From NCBI RefSeq assembly GCF_000374465.1, contig NZ_KB894537.1, positions 1 through 38,244 on the forward strand: a DNA stretch of 38,244 bases. The letters run 5' to 3'. The number at the start of each line of letters is the position of its first letter. Within the stretch, counting starts at the first letter, position 1. Positions 17,329 to 26,831 of this stretch are shown in pieces. This DNA comes from Ahrensia kielensis DSM 5890 (GTDB lineage: Bacteria; Pseudomonadota; Alphaproteobacteria; Rhizobiales; Rhizobiaceae). The notes under the pieces are model-generated. The model was not told the DNA's origin. It searched no databases and saw only the letters and a list, made by a program, of their open reading frames with translations. Position numbers and translations under genes: made by a program.

Positions 17329-17735
17329 AACCAAGCAGATGTGCTGCTCCAAGTTCTGAAGAGAAGAAATTCTCACAAAATTCTGCTCATTTAATTTTGA
17401 GGCAAGCGAGCAAGGCACCGCTGACAAGCAGCATGCTTAAAAGTTCTCGCCACCTGCATTTAAGCAGTGAACGTAAAATCGTGCGCGATAGGCTAATCGA
17501 TCATTTCTAAAGTTAAAATTGACGCGATTAACAAACAGCCACTTACCAACACTACTAACATCGGAGTATTCATCCTAAATCTATGCAATCATTGCAGTTT
17601 TATGATGCCCGACATGCCTTGCCCGTAGCTGTCTCTATAAATACAGCAATAAATCCACAGCGCTTAATGATTCCAGCGTGGGGCAAGCAGCACGACCTAT
17701 GTTGAGAATATTATTATCGCTTGGCTATTTTATTC
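17329..17735. other. Gene-poor intergenic stretch
   Basis: I see no convincing gene here. No T-tailed terminator follows cheT; AGCAG/CTGCT at 17333-17347 is too short. A 7-bp inverted repeat (17618-17624 with 17681-17687) lies in the last third, 49 to 118 bases before the next ATG, and could belong to the promoter region of that gene. The rest is AT-rich with no motif I recognise. Confidence 0.5.
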
Positions 17736-18137
17736 ATGAACACTGTCGTTTCAAACATCGTCCTACCTGCTGCATGCGCTTTAGTGTTCTGCGGCGCAGC
17801 TTTCATGGGCATTTCTGTAGAACCCAGCGGCCATAATCAGGCCGTGATTGATAATGGCAAACTGAAAAAAGAAGAAGTTGCAACGGTTCAACATTCTTTC
17901 CCAGTTTTCTACCAAAATGAAAAAACGGGCCATTGCGTTCTGGGCATCCGTACGCCTGTTGAAAAATCCAAAGATCAATATGCAGATGCAAAAAGCGTCA
18001 AGCAACGCAAAGAAATCTATACAAAAGCGTCCACAATTCTAGCAAATGCAGAAGATGGTGATGCAGTGTGTGCTGATCTGTTTAGCGCAGCAGCAGCTAT
18101 TGCCGATGTAGAAGAATATGTATTCCTACTAAAATAG
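17736..18137 (+). CDS. Unrecognised small membrane-anchored or secreted protein
   Basis: The 133-residue protein (ATG at 17736; an in-frame TTG at 17721 is a poorer start) begins with a hydrophobic segment at residues 8-30 that could be a signal peptide or anchor. The rest is hydrophilic, with two cysteines far apart (GHCVLG and DAVCADLF) that could form a periplasmic disulphide. The C-terminal part is helical with an Ala-rich stretch. I do not recognise a family. It lies alone between the che operon and the flagellar operon and ends 2 bases from the convergent FliL-like gene, so its transcript must run into the antisense of that operon. A motility role is only a guess from location. Confidence 0.65.
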   Translation: MNTVVSNIVLPAACALVFCGAAFMGISVEPSGHNQAVIDNGKLKKEEVATVQHSFPVFYQNEKTGHCVLGIRTPVEKSKDQYADAKSVKQRKEIYTKASTILANAEDGDAVCADLFSAAAAIADVEEYVFLLK

Positions 18138-18139
18138 GA

Positions 18140-18646
18140 CTATTCGTTAGTATCGTTCGCAGCATTACCGCTAATGTTATCATCAATAAGCAGAGCATCA
18201 TTTTGCAAGATATCTAGCTGCGAAATCGTAACGCTATCGACCATTTGAACACCAAGCTCGATGTTTATTTTGTTCAATAGTCCTTCTTCGGTTTCACCGA
18301 AAATACGATACGTATTGTTTGTATTAAGCGATGCCGCTGTCGCAATCAAATGTCTGTAGATAGCATCTGTCAGATAGGTCTCAAGATTGAGGTCAAAACG
18401 TTTGGCCTCTTCCTCATTAATCTGCACCAAAAAGCGCGACAGCAAATAACCATCAACCTGATTATCCACGATCAACGGCACGGCGATTAATTCGAGTTCA
18501 AGATAACGATCTTGCTTATCTTCACTGCCATCAGCATGTATGCTGGCCGGATCATGCGCTGCATTATCAGGTAATAGCCCAGCCCATGCCCCGCCAGCAA
18601 CGCTGGCCAGAACACCAAGCGCTGTGATGTTTCCTAGTAAAGACAT
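18140..18646 (-). CDS. Flagellar-cluster membrane-anchored protein, possibly FliL-like
   Basis: The 168-residue protein is the last gene of the long flagellar operon. It has an N-terminal hydrophobic anchor (residues 5-24, Gly/Ala-rich), then a domain beginning YLELELIAVPLIV, followed by a DGYLLSRFLVQINEEEA strand-helix pattern. This alternation of strands and a long helix recalls FliL and other stomatin-like basal-body proteins, but identity is weak and I give no symbol. The C-terminal 50 residues are acidic. Homologues of unknown function close the flagellar operon in other Rhizobiales. It starts 2 bases after the FlgN-like gene ends. Confidence 0.65.
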   Translation of the reverse strand: MSLLGNITALGVLASVAGGAWAGLLPDNAAHDPASIHADGSEDKQDRYLELELIAVPLIVDNQVDGYLLSRFLVQINEEEAKRFDLNLETYLTDAIYRHLIATAASLNTNNTYRIFGETEEGLLNKINIELGVQMVDSVTISQLDILQNDALLIDDNISGNAANDTNE

Positions 18647-18648
18647 TC

Positions 18649-19032
18649 CTACAGGCTGCGATAAGCGGCATAGGTGCCGTCTTTGCTGCTTGCCTGCGCA
18701 AGATTGCCTAGAATGTCCACGATCTCTTTAGAGGCGTTGATTTGAACCGCCAGACGGCGCTCGTTTTTATCCGCAGCCTCTTTGAGTTTTTTCAACTCAC
18801 TCAAAGCTTCTAGGTCTTGCGGGCCAAGCACAACATCTTCCATCGCGATGCTTAGCTCAAACAAGTAACGGTTTTTGCGCGCAACCAGATCAGATACATC
18901 TGAGCTGGGAGAAGCTGTCAGCAATTGCGTTTCTTCGTCCATCACTGCAGTGGCACGGCGTAGCAGGTTTATTAAAGTCGTATTCGCAGCTTTATCAGTC
19001 TTTTTCATTTTTACTTTGCGTTGCGCAGCCAT
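18649..19032 (-). CDS. FlgN-like flagellar export chaperone
   Basis: The 127-residue, fully helical, charged protein has a Lys-rich start, then a helix pair (LINLLRRATAVMDEETQLL and ARKNRYLFELSIAMEDVV) and a C-terminal helix. The pattern of an early helix, an ARKN element and a GTY near the C-terminus (KDGTYAAYRS) resembles FlgN, the chaperone that carries FlgK and FlgL to the export gate. The operon contains both of these clients. A good AGGTAGGA site precedes the ATG. The family match is by eye and moderate; it may be annotated as hypothetical elsewhere. Confidence 0.6.
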   Translation of the reverse strand: MAAQRKVKMKKTDKAANTTLINLLRRATAVMDEETQLLTASPSSDVSDLVARKNRYLFELSIAMEDVVLGPQDLEALSELKKLKEAADKNERRLAVQINASKEIVDILGNLAQASSKDGTYAAYRSL

Positions 19033-19044
19033 AATGCGTCCTAC

Positions 19045-19386
19045 CTATTTAGATGTTTTTGGGGTTTCAGCAGTGTCTTTTGTAACCAGTTCCGCAATGC
19101 CAAAATCTGCTGATTTAACCATCAATTGAGCAATCTGGTCAGACATCATTGAGCGCCACACATCGCCTGAAAATCCATCGCCAAAATACTCGCTGTCTTT
19201 CGGCATAATATCAGCCACCATTTGTGACATGACCATCGCTTCAAATTTCTTAGCTGGAGAAAGAGCTGTCTCGCCAACACTGCGTTCCTGCCTTAAGCTT
19301 TGCGTTTTTTCAGCACCATTGAGCTTTGCAATTTGCGACGGCTTGTCACCTAAAATGCTTGCGATGGAATTGACTGCCACGTCCAT
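19045..19386 (-). CDS. Rod-binding protein (FlgJ N-terminal domain type, CheL-like)
   Basis: The 113-residue product matches the rod-binding half of FlgJ. It has the core KKFEAMVMSQMVADIMP, then FGDGFSGDVWRSMMSDQIAQ and a final helix around GIAELV. The muramidase half found in enteric FlgJ is absent, as is normal in alphaproteobacteria, where a separate enzyme is used; Caulobacter and rhizobial members are often called CheL. It helps rod assembly in the periplasm. It sits between fliJ and the FlgN-like gene. Confidence 0.85.
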   Translation of the reverse strand: MDVAVNSIASILGDKPSQIAKLNGAEKTQSLRQERSVGETALSPAKKFEAMVMSQMVADIMPKDSEYFGDGFSGDVWRSMMSDQIAQLMVKSADFGIAELVTKDTAETPKTSK

Positions 19387-19419
19387 TTGACTGCGCTTTC
19401 AATGAAAAGAACCTATAGC

Positions 19420-19842
19420 CTAATCTAGATCAGCAATCTTGCCTGAACCTGTGGATTGACCATATTTTGATGCGCGTAAATCAATCTGCTCGCTTTGTTC
19501 AATTGCTTCGAATTCTTTCAAAGCGCGCGCCCGTTCTTCGCGAACACCGTCACGGGTTTTTTCAAGCTTTTTGCTTTCGGAAAAAGATTCTTGCACCTTC
19601 TGCGCCACATGTTTTTCCATGTGTTTAAGGCTGGTTTCCAGCGTGCGAAGCCGGTCATAGGTAAGCTTTGGAAAAAGACGTTCTGCAACGCTGCCTTCAT
19701 CGAGCGCCGCCAAAAGGCTTGCCCTTTCAACAGCGATTGCGTGCTTCTGTCGCTGCGCAAAAGCGAGTTCGCGTTCTGCTTTTTCCTGCCGCATCTTTTG
19801 CAATTTTAAAATGCGTTGTTTTGTATCTAATCGAGATTTCAT
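19420..19842 (-). CDS. fliJ: Flagellar export protein FliJ-like
   Basis: This 140-residue protein is almost entirely coiled coil (about residues 5-120), rich in Lys, Arg, Glu and Ala, as is FliJ, the stalk-like subunit that links the FliI ATPase ring to FlhA. The N-terminal SRLDTKQRILKLQKMRQEKAE element fits the family start. Its ATG overlaps the fliR stop by 4 bases, and FliJ beside export-gate genes is sensible. Coiled coils are hard to assign by eye, so the symbol is likely rather than certain. fliI is not in this window. Confidence 0.75.
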   Translation of the reverse strand: MKSRLDTKQRILKLQKMRQEKAERELAFAQRQKHAIAVERASLLAALDEGSVAERLFPKLTYDRLRTLETSLKHMEKHVAQKVQESFSESKKLEKTRDGVREERARALKEFEAIEQSEQIDLRASKYGQSTGSGKIADLD

Positions 19843-20594
19843 CGCACACCCAACTCAAACACTGTCGGCAATGCCGATACAAACAAGCTGAGCATATAAG
19901 GAATTGAGAAGTACAAAATAAACAATGCCCCAAACAGCATGAACGGCAAGGCGATGAAGTATAGTGGAATTTGCACCGCCAATTTATTAATGAAGCCAAC
20001 GGCAAGGTTGACGATAATCGCAAAGCCAATAAACGGGCTACCAAGCTGCAAGGCGATCATAAAGCTCTCGCGCAAAACATCGGTCAAGCCCACCAATAGC
20101 AAGCGCACATTGGGCGCCTCATCTATCGGTCTGACTTGGTAAGTATCAATCAATGCAGACAAGACCAGATGATGAAAATCAAAGATGAAAAGCATTGTCA
20201 GCGCACTAAATGAAATCAGTGACGTCAGCGAAGACTGCGCATCGGTTCCCTCAATCGGCGCACCAAGCATACCGCCAAATCCGACAGTCATTGCCACGCC
20301 GCCAGCGATAAATTCTAGCGCTAAAAGATAAACCCGCACGATCAAACCAAAATACGCACCGATGAGCGTTTCGCGGAAAATCGAAAGCAGCAACAAATCA
20401 TTTGGCAGCTGCCCACCTGGCGTTTCAGGCATCATCAAACTTGTCAGGGCGAAAGAAATTGTAACGGCGGCAAACAGCCGAATCTGCGGCGAAACCCGCA
20501 TACTTGAAAGACCGGGCAAAAGCATAAAGCACGCGCCAACACGGCAAAAAACGAGAAAGAACGCCGTGATATCACCAGCGACACTTGCAATCAT
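19839..20594 (-). CDS. fliR: Flagellar export gate protein FliR
   Basis: The 251-residue membrane protein has the FliR order: an N-terminal hydrophobic helix with [16 protein letters not shown], then [12 protein letters not shown], the amphipathic [24 protein letters not shown] segment, and late membrane helices including [20 protein letters not shown]. FliR is part of the FliPQR core of the flagellar type III export gate. It overlaps flhA by 4 bases and fliJ by 4 bases. Confidence 0.96.
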   Translation of the reverse strand: MIASVAGDITAFFLVFCRVGACFMLLPGLSSMRVSPQIRLFAAVTISFALTSLMMPETPGGQLPNDLLLLSIFRETLIGAYFGLIVRVYLLALEFIAGGVAMTVGFGGMLGAPIEGTDAQSSLTSLISFSALTMLFIFDFHHLVLSALIDTYQVRPIDEAPNVRLLLVGLTDVLRESFMIALQLGSPFIGFAIIVNLAVGFINKLAVQIPLYFIALPFMLFGALFILYFSIPYMLSLFVSALPTVFELGVR

Positions 20595-22675
20595 GAAATT
20601 GAGCCAAGAATATTGATCTCAATACCCTTGCCTATTTCCACATGCGAAATAACCGGCATATCAGCATGTAGCCGCTCGATAATCATGCGCACATAAGGAC
20701 GCGCATCAGGCGATGTAACAATCGCAAACTGATTATGTTTCGTACGAAGATCCTTGATCATGTCGTCCGCTTCCTTGCTGAAATCTTCCAGCAATCTTGG
20801 ATCAATATCAAACTGCACCAACTCACCAGATGCATCACGTTTCAAGCTTTCACGGAAAGCCATTTCCCAGCGGTTGCCAAGGCGCAATAGTTTCAGCACA
20901 CCGTTCTCGGTCAAGTCGCCACATAGCTGCTGTGAAATACGGCTGCGCACATGTTCAACAATCGCTTCTGATTTGCGCACGCTTGGCGCAATTTCTGCAA
21001 TGGCTTCACTGATAAGCGTCAGGTTTCTAATCGACACGCGCTCGGCAAGCAGTAGCTTTAACACCGACTGGAAACCTGGATAGCTGATATGCGTCGAACA
21101 CACATCATCAATCAACTTACGGTAATCACCATCCATTTGCGCAACGAGCTGTTTGACGACGGTAAACGACAAGAGTTGCGGCAGGTTGTTACGGATCACT
21201 TCGCTCAAATGGGTAAGCAGAACCGATAAATTGTCTGCCGTTTGAAGCCCAAGCGCACGCACATCCGCAGAAAATGTTTCAGGAATAGACAATGCATCAA
21301 CACCGTAAGCCGGATCTTTGATCGGCTCTTTCGGCATATTGTTAAGTTGTGGGTGCGTACCAAACACCATCAAATCGCCCAAATGCAATTTGTACTCAGC
21401 CACCACCGTGCCATGTACTTTGATCTGATATGATTTTGGATCAATCGAGAAGTCATCGGTGACCTGAATTTCAGGCACAACAAAGCCGTACTCAACCGCA
21501 AAACGCTTACGCATTTTCTTCATGCGGTGCGCAATTTCTTGCTTCTTAGGCAACATGCGTGCGGCAAGCTGCTTGCCCATCACCAATTCAACTTCAACCG
21601 TGCGTAGCGATTCCTTAACGGTGTCGCGTTCAGCAGATTGCTTTTCAATCAGATTATTCTCAATTATTTTTGCTTCTTCATTGGCACGGCGTTCTTCAAC
21701 AATCGGCTTGATATAACCAACAGAGACCATGAGGAGCGCCAACATCAGGAATGGCAATGCGGGCAGTCCTGGCATCAGGCCAAGAATGGCGAGCATAATA
21801 CCGGCCACAAAAAGTGCCCGTGGATATCCGCCAAGCTGATCAAGAACAGCTTTTTCTGCCGAGCCAGTTGTACCGCCTTTTGAAACAAGAAGACCCGCAG
21901 CAAGCGAAACCACAAGCGCAGGGATCTGCGATACCAGACCATCGCCCACAGAAAGCTTTGTGAAGATGTCTGCCGCTTCGCCAATGCTCATGTCATAACG
22001 GGTAACACCAATGATGATGCCGCCGAAAATATTGACCGCTGTAATAATAAGACCGGCAATCGCATCACCGCGCACAAATTTAGATGCACCATCCATCGAG
22101 CCAAAGAACGAGCTTTCCTGCTCCAGTTCTTTACGCCTTGCACGGGCTTCAGCATCATCAATTGCGCCCGCTGAAAGGTCAGCATCAATCGACATCTGTT
22201 TGCCGGGAATAGCATCAAGCGTAAAACGTGCGCCCACTTCCGCAATACGCGTCGCACCTTTTGTAATCACCATAAAGTTGACGATGATAAGGATCATAAA
22301 CACGACAAGGCCGATGACGAAATCACCGCCCATAACAAATTGCGAGAAGCCGCCGATGACATTGCCCGCAGCATCCGTGCCTTCATGACCGTTAGATAAA
22401 ATAACGCGGGTTGTCGCAATGTTAAGCGACAGCCGGATCATGGTGACGATCAGCAAAATTGTCGGGAATGAAGAAAAATCAAGTGGTTTTGAAATCCACA
22501 AGGCGACCATCAAAATCAAAACGGAGATCGCGATAGAAAACGCTAATCCCAAGTCGATCAAAAATGTCGGAACCGGCAAAAATAGGATTGTCAGCATCAT
22601 GACAATCACAACCGCAAATCCAATATCGCGGCCGTGGAAACCCGGCTTTACTGCTGCTGTGTGGTTTGCTGACAA
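20591..22675 (-). CDS. flhA: Flagellar biosynthesis protein FlhA
   Basis: The 694-residue protein matches FlhA, the nonameric export-gate subunit that uses proton flow and docks substrates and chaperones. The first 330 residues hold about eight membrane helices, with the FHIPEP-family loop ([16 protein letters not shown] followed by [19 protein letters not shown]). The C-terminal cytosolic domain runs from about 350 to 694. The length is usual. It follows fliQ after a 107-base gap that contains a short GC hairpin (22743-22759) with no T-run, so it may be partly uncoupled from the genes ahead. Confidence 0.97.
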   Translation of the reverse strand: MSANHTAAVKPGFHGRDIGFAVVIVMMLTILFLPVPTFLIDLGLAFSIAISVLILMVALWISKPLDFSSFPTILLIVTMIRLSLNIATTRVILSNGHEGTDAAGNVIGGFSQFVMGGDFVIGLVVFMILIIVNFMVITKGATRIAEVGARFTLDAIPGKQMSIDADLSAGAIDDAEARARRKELEQESSFFGSMDGASKFVRGDAIAGLIITAVNIFGGIIIGVTRYDMSIGEAADIFTKLSVGDGLVSQIPALVVSLAAGLLVSKGGTTGSAEKAVLDQLGGYPRALFVAGIMLAILGLMPGLPALPFLMLALLMVSVGYIKPIVEERRANEEAKIIENNLIEKQSAERDTVKESLRTVEVELVMGKQLAARMLPKKQEIAHRMKKMRKRFAVEYGFVVPEIQVTDDFSIDPKSYQIKVHGTVVAEYKLHLGDLMVFGTHPQLNNMPKEPIKDPAYGVDALSIPETFSADVRALGLQTADNLSVLLTHLSEVIRNNLPQLLSFTVVKQLVAQMDGDYRKLIDDVCSTHISYPGFQSVLKLLLAERVSIRNLTLISEAIAEIAPSVRKSEAIVEHVRSRISQQLCGDLTENGVLKLLRLGNRWEMAFRESLKRDASGELVQFDIDPRLLEDFSKEADDMIKDLRTKHNQFAIVTSPDARPYVRMIIERLHADMPVISHVEIGKGIEINILGSIS

Positions 22676-22783
22676 AACCGTCCCTCAAGATCAATCATTG
22701 ATGAGATCAACCTAGGCGGTCAAACTTGTGCGAAGTAGGCGTGGCCACAAAAAGTGGCCCGCAAATCATAGATCAAGGGAAAT

Positions 22784-23050
22784 CTAAAAGCCGGTTTCGA
22801 TTCTTGAATATAAAACGTCGGTTAATCGGCCAATTTGAGAGCCCATAAAGGGAGCAGCAATTGAAAGTGCGAGAAAAATCGCAATAATTTTAGGCACGAA
22901 GGTCAGGGTAATTTCCTGGACCTGTGTCAAAGCCTGCAACAAAGCAATGGAAAGGCCGACCACCATTGCTGAAATAACGGCAGGTCCTGACACAAGGATG
23001 GTTATCCAAATGGCAAATTGAACCAGATCAAGGACGTCAGCCTGGTTCAC
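22784..23050 (-). CDS. fliQ: Flagellar export gate protein FliQ
   Basis: FliQ is a small two-helix subunit of the FliPQR export channel. The frame is open to a GTG at 23068, but the GTG at 23050 is preferred because a TAGGA binding site lies just before it and the product then begins VNQADVLDL, as related proteins do (88 residues, the usual length). The signature ALTQVQEITLTFVPKI lies between the two membrane helices. The start lies inside the end of flgD, a 14-base overlap. Confidence 0.95.
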   Translation of the reverse strand: MNQADVLDLVQFAIWITILVSGPAVISAMVVGLSIALLQALTQVQEITLTFVPKIIAIFLALSIAAPFMGSQIGRLTDVLYSRIETGF

Positions 23051-23450
23051 TGTCAGAAATCCTAACACCGCTAGAGACTATGACACGCTCGCCAGATTGC
23101 AGCGTCGCGATAATGCCATCATCCAGAACCTGAACTTCAGAAACAACGCCAGCAATTGAATCATCTGGCGAACTGATATGCTTGCCGATAAGAGAACCGG
23201 CTTGCTCAAGATAGCCAGCTTTCAAAATCGTATCGAGCGTTGCGCGCATTTGCACTGATTGCTCAACATTCGAGAACGAAGCCAATTGAGCCATATATTC
23301 ACTGGATTTCATCGGCTCGGTCGGGTCTTGATTTTTAAGCTGTGCGACCATTAGCGTTAGAAACGCATCATAATCTACCGTTGCCTTTTTTTGCGCAGTT
23401 TGCGTGCTCGCGCTGCCAGTTACACTGGTACCTTGTACTGCATCAACCAT
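23037..23450 (-). CDS. flgD: Flagellar hook-capping protein FlgD
   Basis: FlgD caps the growing hook and helps add FlgE subunits. The 137-residue protein contains the conserved N-terminal region (YDAFLTLMVAQLKNQDPTEPM and EYMAQLASFSNVEQS) and a short C-terminal part. This is the short alphaproteobacterial form that lacks the large tudor/Fn3-like domains of enteric FlgD (about 230 residues). Its start overlaps the flbT stop by one base. Confidence 0.95.
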   Translation of the reverse strand: MVDAVQGTSVTGSASTQTAQKKATVDYDAFLTLMVAQLKNQDPTEPMKSSEYMAQLASFSNVEQSVQMRATLDTILKAGYLEQAGSLIGKHISSPDDSIAGVVSEVQVLDDGIIATLQSGERVIVSSGVRISDSEPG

Positions 23451-23899
23451 CAGCTTGCATTCCTTAGTTGTTCATAAACCGGTTTTTCCAACACCACAGG
23501 ATCAACTCTATTTGCAAGAATTTCCTCTTCGATGTCATAGAGCGCGCGAATAGATTTCAACGCCTCATAATAGCGCTCTTCACCAACCATCTGATCAACA
23601 TGCTTGAGACCAGAAAGAACTTTCTGATTGTCGAAAGTTTTCAAAAGCGTTGGCAATGTGTCACGGAAATGCGGCGTTACTGTATCGCGGTCTTTTGGTG
23701 ATATAACCATAACCTGCACGATGAAATATAACTGACGCAAAGGTGTCGTTGCTTCTTCAGCTTGCAACACATGGCTTTCAAGCAAAAAATCCACATCATT
23801 AAGAAGCTCGATAGATACTTTACGGTCAACGCGAAAAACTGCGCCATTGATAAAAAATCGTTCGTTCGCTTTTAAGAATATTTTGAACGTACCCGCCAT
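23450..23899 (-). CDS. flbT: Flagellin post-transcriptional regulator FlbT
   Basis: FlbT acts on flagellin mRNA through its 5' leader; in Caulobacter it promotes decay of flagellin mRNA when the hook is incomplete, and in Brucella it favours flagellin synthesis. The 149-residue protein shows the family start FKIFLKANERFFINGAVFRVDRK and the LLESHVLQAEEATTPLRQLYFIVQ core. It is translationally linked to flaF and flgD by one-base overlaps. Its likely targets, the two flagellin leaders, are in this window and carry conserved complementary sequences at their ribosome binding sites. Confidence 0.96.
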   Translation of the reverse strand: MAGTFKIFLKANERFFINGAVFRVDRKVSIELLNDVDFLLESHVLQAEEATTPLRQLYFIVQVMVISPKDRDTVTPHFRDTLPTLLKTFDNQKVLSGLKHVDQMVGEERYYEALKSIRALYDIEEEILANRVDPVVLEKPVYEQLRNAS

Positions 23900-24243
23900 C
23901 AGAGCCCCCCTTTGATGATTTGTGAAACGCCAATAATTCCTTCAATTTTGCCGGAATCCCCCTGCCTAACGGCTTCACATTCCTGCAAAATCCAAATACC
24001 GACTGAAATTATTCCGGCCCGCAGATCTTTGGTCAGTGTGTTGTCTTCACTGGCCAAATCTTCAAGCACGATGCTCCAGAAACGGCCTGCAAAATGCACA
24101 GCTTCAATTTCTGCCATTGAGCCTGAACCTTCGGCCTGTGCCTTTTCGAAAAGCAGAATGCTGCGGTCAAGCAACTCACGCTCGCGTGAGCGTGCATCTA
24201 CTGCCGAGTCCTGTTCTACTTCTGAATATCTAAGCACTATCAT
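23899..24243 (-). CDS. flaF: Flagellin regulator FlaF
   Basis: FlaF is the partner of FlbT in controlling flagellin synthesis; in Caulobacter it is required for flagellin translation or secretion. The 114-residue helical protein shows the family features: the Arg/Glu-rich start ARSRERELLDRSILLFEKAQ, the FWSIVLEDLASEDN motif and the LRAGIISVGIWILQEC helix. It follows flgL by 24 bases and overlaps flbT by one base. Confidence 0.95.
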   Translation of the reverse strand: MIVLRYSEVEQDSAVDARSRERELLDRSILLFEKAQAEGSGSMAEIEAVHFAGRFWSIVLEDLASEDNTLTKDLRAGIISVGIWILQECEAVRQGDSGKIEGIIGVSQIIKGGL

Positions 24244-24267
24244 TATCCATCCAATCGAGTGGCAAAA

Positions 24268-25308
24268 TTAACGCAAATACTGCATCAGACTCAGGTTCTG
24301 AATGCGCGCGGTCACCGAATAGGAAACCTCGATTTGCGTGAGTAAAGAGTTGACTTGAATGGCCGTCTCATAAGGATCGACACCATCAAGATCGATGACA
24401 AAAGTTTCAAGCAGTGATTTCTTAACTTCAAGTGCCGCACTGGCACGCTCAACCCGCTCTTGTGAAAGTCCAATGGTGCCGCGCATCTTAGTGATGCCGC
24501 CATTGGCTTCAGTCACATTTTCAACGACATATTTGCCAACCGCATCAAGCGCACTGTCGCCCAATTGACTGTTGTACATTTCAGAAGCCAAGATCGTGCT
24601 GAACATCAGTTTTTGGACTGATTCTTCATTCGCGCTAATACTTGTTTTAACTGTCACACCGTCAGAAACCCGCACATCTGGCACATCACTGCTAGCGTTT
24701 GACATGCCGCCTGCCCACTGCGTGGAAAGAAAGTCAGCTTCAGCACTAACCAGAAATGTTTCCATATCTGCTTTGCTAATATTGGCTGCCAAAGGTGAAT
24801 CAATTGGGAAGCCAAAAGCAGTAGCAAACTGGCCTCTAAATGCGGTCTGCGCTGGCGAGCCCTCATAATCATTTATGGGAACAGCATCAGAATTTTCGCC
24901 GCCAAAAACAAACACACCGCCAACAGTAGCATTGAGGCTAGCTGTCATTTCAGCGATACCGCTTTTCGCGGTAATCGCAACAGCGCCTTTTTGCGAATTA
25001 TTGCCAAGTACAAGGCTTATCGCTTCGATTAGATTATCGCCGACTGCAGTCAATTGGCCCATAGAGGATTGAGAGGTTCGCATACGAACCGAAACCAAAT
25101 CATTGGTATCAGTTAGACGTTTAATCACGGAAATGTCGTGCCGCAGTGAAGCAAGTTCACCCGTTTTTGAACCAAGCGCTAATCCTGAATCTGCATTACG
25201 ACCAGTCACGGTTTCAAGCTGCAAATCCGGCAATGTGCGCTGCATACTGGCCGTCGAATTACGAAGACCAAAATTAATTGCTGCGGTTGATACGTATGAT
25301 GCTTTCAT
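24268..25308 (-). CDS. flgL: Flagellar hook-associated protein 3 (FlgL)
   Basis: FlgL forms the second ring of the hook-filament junction, next to the first flagellin subunits. The 346-residue protein has flagellin-like N- and C-terminal helical ends and a variable centre. The N-terminus STAAINFGLRNSTASMQRTL and the C-terminal coiled coil ending in MQYLR fit. It lies 3 bases after flgK. Confidence 0.9.
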   Translation of the reverse strand: MKASYVSTAAINFGLRNSTASMQRTLPDLQLETVTGRNADSGLALGSKTGELASLRHDISVIKRLTDTNDLVSVRMRTSQSSMGQLTAVGDNLIEAISLVLGNNSQKGAVAITAKSGIAEMTASLNATVGGVFVFGGENSDAVPINDYEGSPAQTAFRGQFATAFGFPIDSPLAANISKADMETFLVSAEADFLSTQWAGGMSNASSDVPDVRVSDGVTVKTSISANEESVQKLMFSTILASEMYNSQLGDSALDAVGKYVVENVTEANGGITKMRGTIGLSQERVERASAALEVKKSLLETFVIDLDGVDPYETAIQVNSLLTQIEVSYSVTARIQNLSLMQYLR

Positions 25309-25311
25309 GGT

Positions 25312-26775
25312 TTAGCCCACCGACTGGAGAAGAGTAGTGTACATATTGTTAACCGTCGTCATCACCCGTGCCGAGGCCTGATAAGATTGCTCAAGCTCAA
25401 TCAGCATCGACAATTCCTCATCGAGATTAACACCCTGATTTGATGACAGAGCGGTTTCCAAACGATCGCTAAGCGCCTGTTTACTTTCCGCCGCACGCGT
25501 TGCTGTTGAACGCACGCCGTCCAACCAGCCAATTGATGATTGCGCATAACCAGCAAGAGAATAACTACCAGCCAAACCGAAAGAAGGATCCGTTGTTATG
25601 GTCTGGCCAATACTTTCAATGTAGCTGTTAAGGCGCGTTGAAAACGCAGCACCGCCATTGGTGTTTTGAACATAGCTGGCACCATTGGCGCCGCCGTCGC
25701 GAAGCAAGTCTGCACTGCCGCCGACAGATGGATCAAATGCAGCATTCACTGAAAGTGTAAGTGCAATGCCACTAACCGCTGTCGCGCCGCCAGGGACTGC
25801 TGGACCACCCGAATAAGTAAACAGTCCAGCAAGTGCAGGACCGACGCCGCCAGATTGGTCCGTTTCGGAAAATTGCACAATCAAGCCGCGTGCAATCTCA
25901 TCAAGCTGGCCTTGAACCTGCTCGGCAATATCATCACGCATTTGCAATTTTGCGGCTAGCGAGCCGATAGCATTGGTGCTGGCACCCGAACCAGATGTCA
26001 AAGGCACGCCATCAATGTAGATTTGATTACCAGCATTGCCGGGCGAATAGGACGCCGTTGGCTCAAAGCTAACTTTGCGCGGCAGCGTTTCAAATAATGT
26101 TACGCCTTCGCTTGTGTAGATCTGCAAGTCATTGTTGTCGCGTGTATTCGTTGAAATAGAAATATATTGCGATATTTCCTTGAGAAGTGTGTCACGAGTA
26201 TCCAGCGCATCATTGACGTCTTGGCCTGTGACAGTACCCCGTACAATTTCGTCATTGGCGATTTTGAACTTGTCGAGCAAAGCATTAACAGTTTCAACGC
26301 CGCTTGATATTTCACTATCAAGCCGTGTGCGATAGCTTTGAACAGCAACTGAAGCATCACTGATACCATTGGCAAGTTCTTTGGCCGCATAGATGGCCTG
26401 TTCACCGGTTAAATCGTTTGATGGATCGGTGGCAAAAAGCTGCAAGGCATTTTCAAACTGGGTCAGAAATGTTGCAGGCGACGTAGAATTATCTGTACCA
26501 TTGATGACATTGTTCAGCCGCGCTGCGCCATCAGCAATCGAGGCCTGGCCAGCACTGGACGCCATAGCAGCCAAACTGTTGCGCAAAAGCTCTTGGTTCT
26601 CAGCACGGCGAACAGAAAATACCGTCGCACCCGCACTTGTGGTGACAAGTTCAACATCTCGGCGTGCATAGTTTGTGTTGCCTGACTCCGAGATATTTCT
26701 GGAGGTAACTGATGTCTGTAGTGAAGCGTTGAATATTGAATTCTGAGCCACACGTAATGCTGTAGATAAAGACAT
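25312..26775 (-). CDS. flgK: Flagellar hook-associated protein 1 (FlgK)
   Basis: FlgK forms the first ring of the hook-filament junction. The 487-residue protein begins MSLSTALRVAQNSIFN, has the N-terminal heptad region with the NTNYARRDVEL motif, a central domain, and the C-terminal EELSMLIELEQSYQASARVM helix shared with hook and rod proteins. A GC hairpin (26789-26811) stands between flgE and the GGGGAAAG binding site of flgK. Confidence 0.96.
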   Translation of the reverse strand: MSLSTALRVAQNSIFNASLQTSVTSRNISESGNTNYARRDVELVTTSAGATVFSVRRAENQELLRNSLAAMASSAGQASIADGAARLNNVINGTDNSTSPATFLTQFENALQLFATDPSNDLTGEQAIYAAKELANGISDASVAVQSYRTRLDSEISSGVETVNALLDKFKIANDEIVRGTVTGQDVNDALDTRDTLLKEISQYISISTNTRDNNDLQIYTSEGVTLFETLPRKVSFEPTASYSPGNAGNQIYIDGVPLTSGSGASTNAIGSLAAKLQMRDDIAEQVQGQLDEIARGLIVQFSETDQSGGVGPALAGLFTYSGGPAVPGGATAVSGIALTLSVNAAFDPSVGGSADLLRDGGANGASYVQNTNGGAAFSTRLNSYIESIGQTITTDPSFGLAGSYSLAGYAQSSIGWLDGVRSTATRAAESKQALSDRLETALSSNQGVNLDEELSMLIELEQSYQASARVMTTVNNMYTTLLQSVG

Positions 26776-26788
26776 TCTTTCCCCTTTA

Positions 26789-26811
26789 CTGCCGCTTGAA
26801 AGGAGCGGCAG
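26789..26811 (-). other. Intercistronic hairpin between flgE and flgK
   Basis: An 8-bp perfect GC-rich stem (26789-26796 with 26804-26811) with a 7-base loop lies in the 56-base flgE-flgK gap, just before the flgK binding site. It has no T-run, so it is not an ordinary terminator. It could stabilise the flgE mRNA end or lower flgK output relative to flgE. Confidence 0.6.
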
Positions 26812-26831
26812 TTGCTAATGCGAGCGTTATC

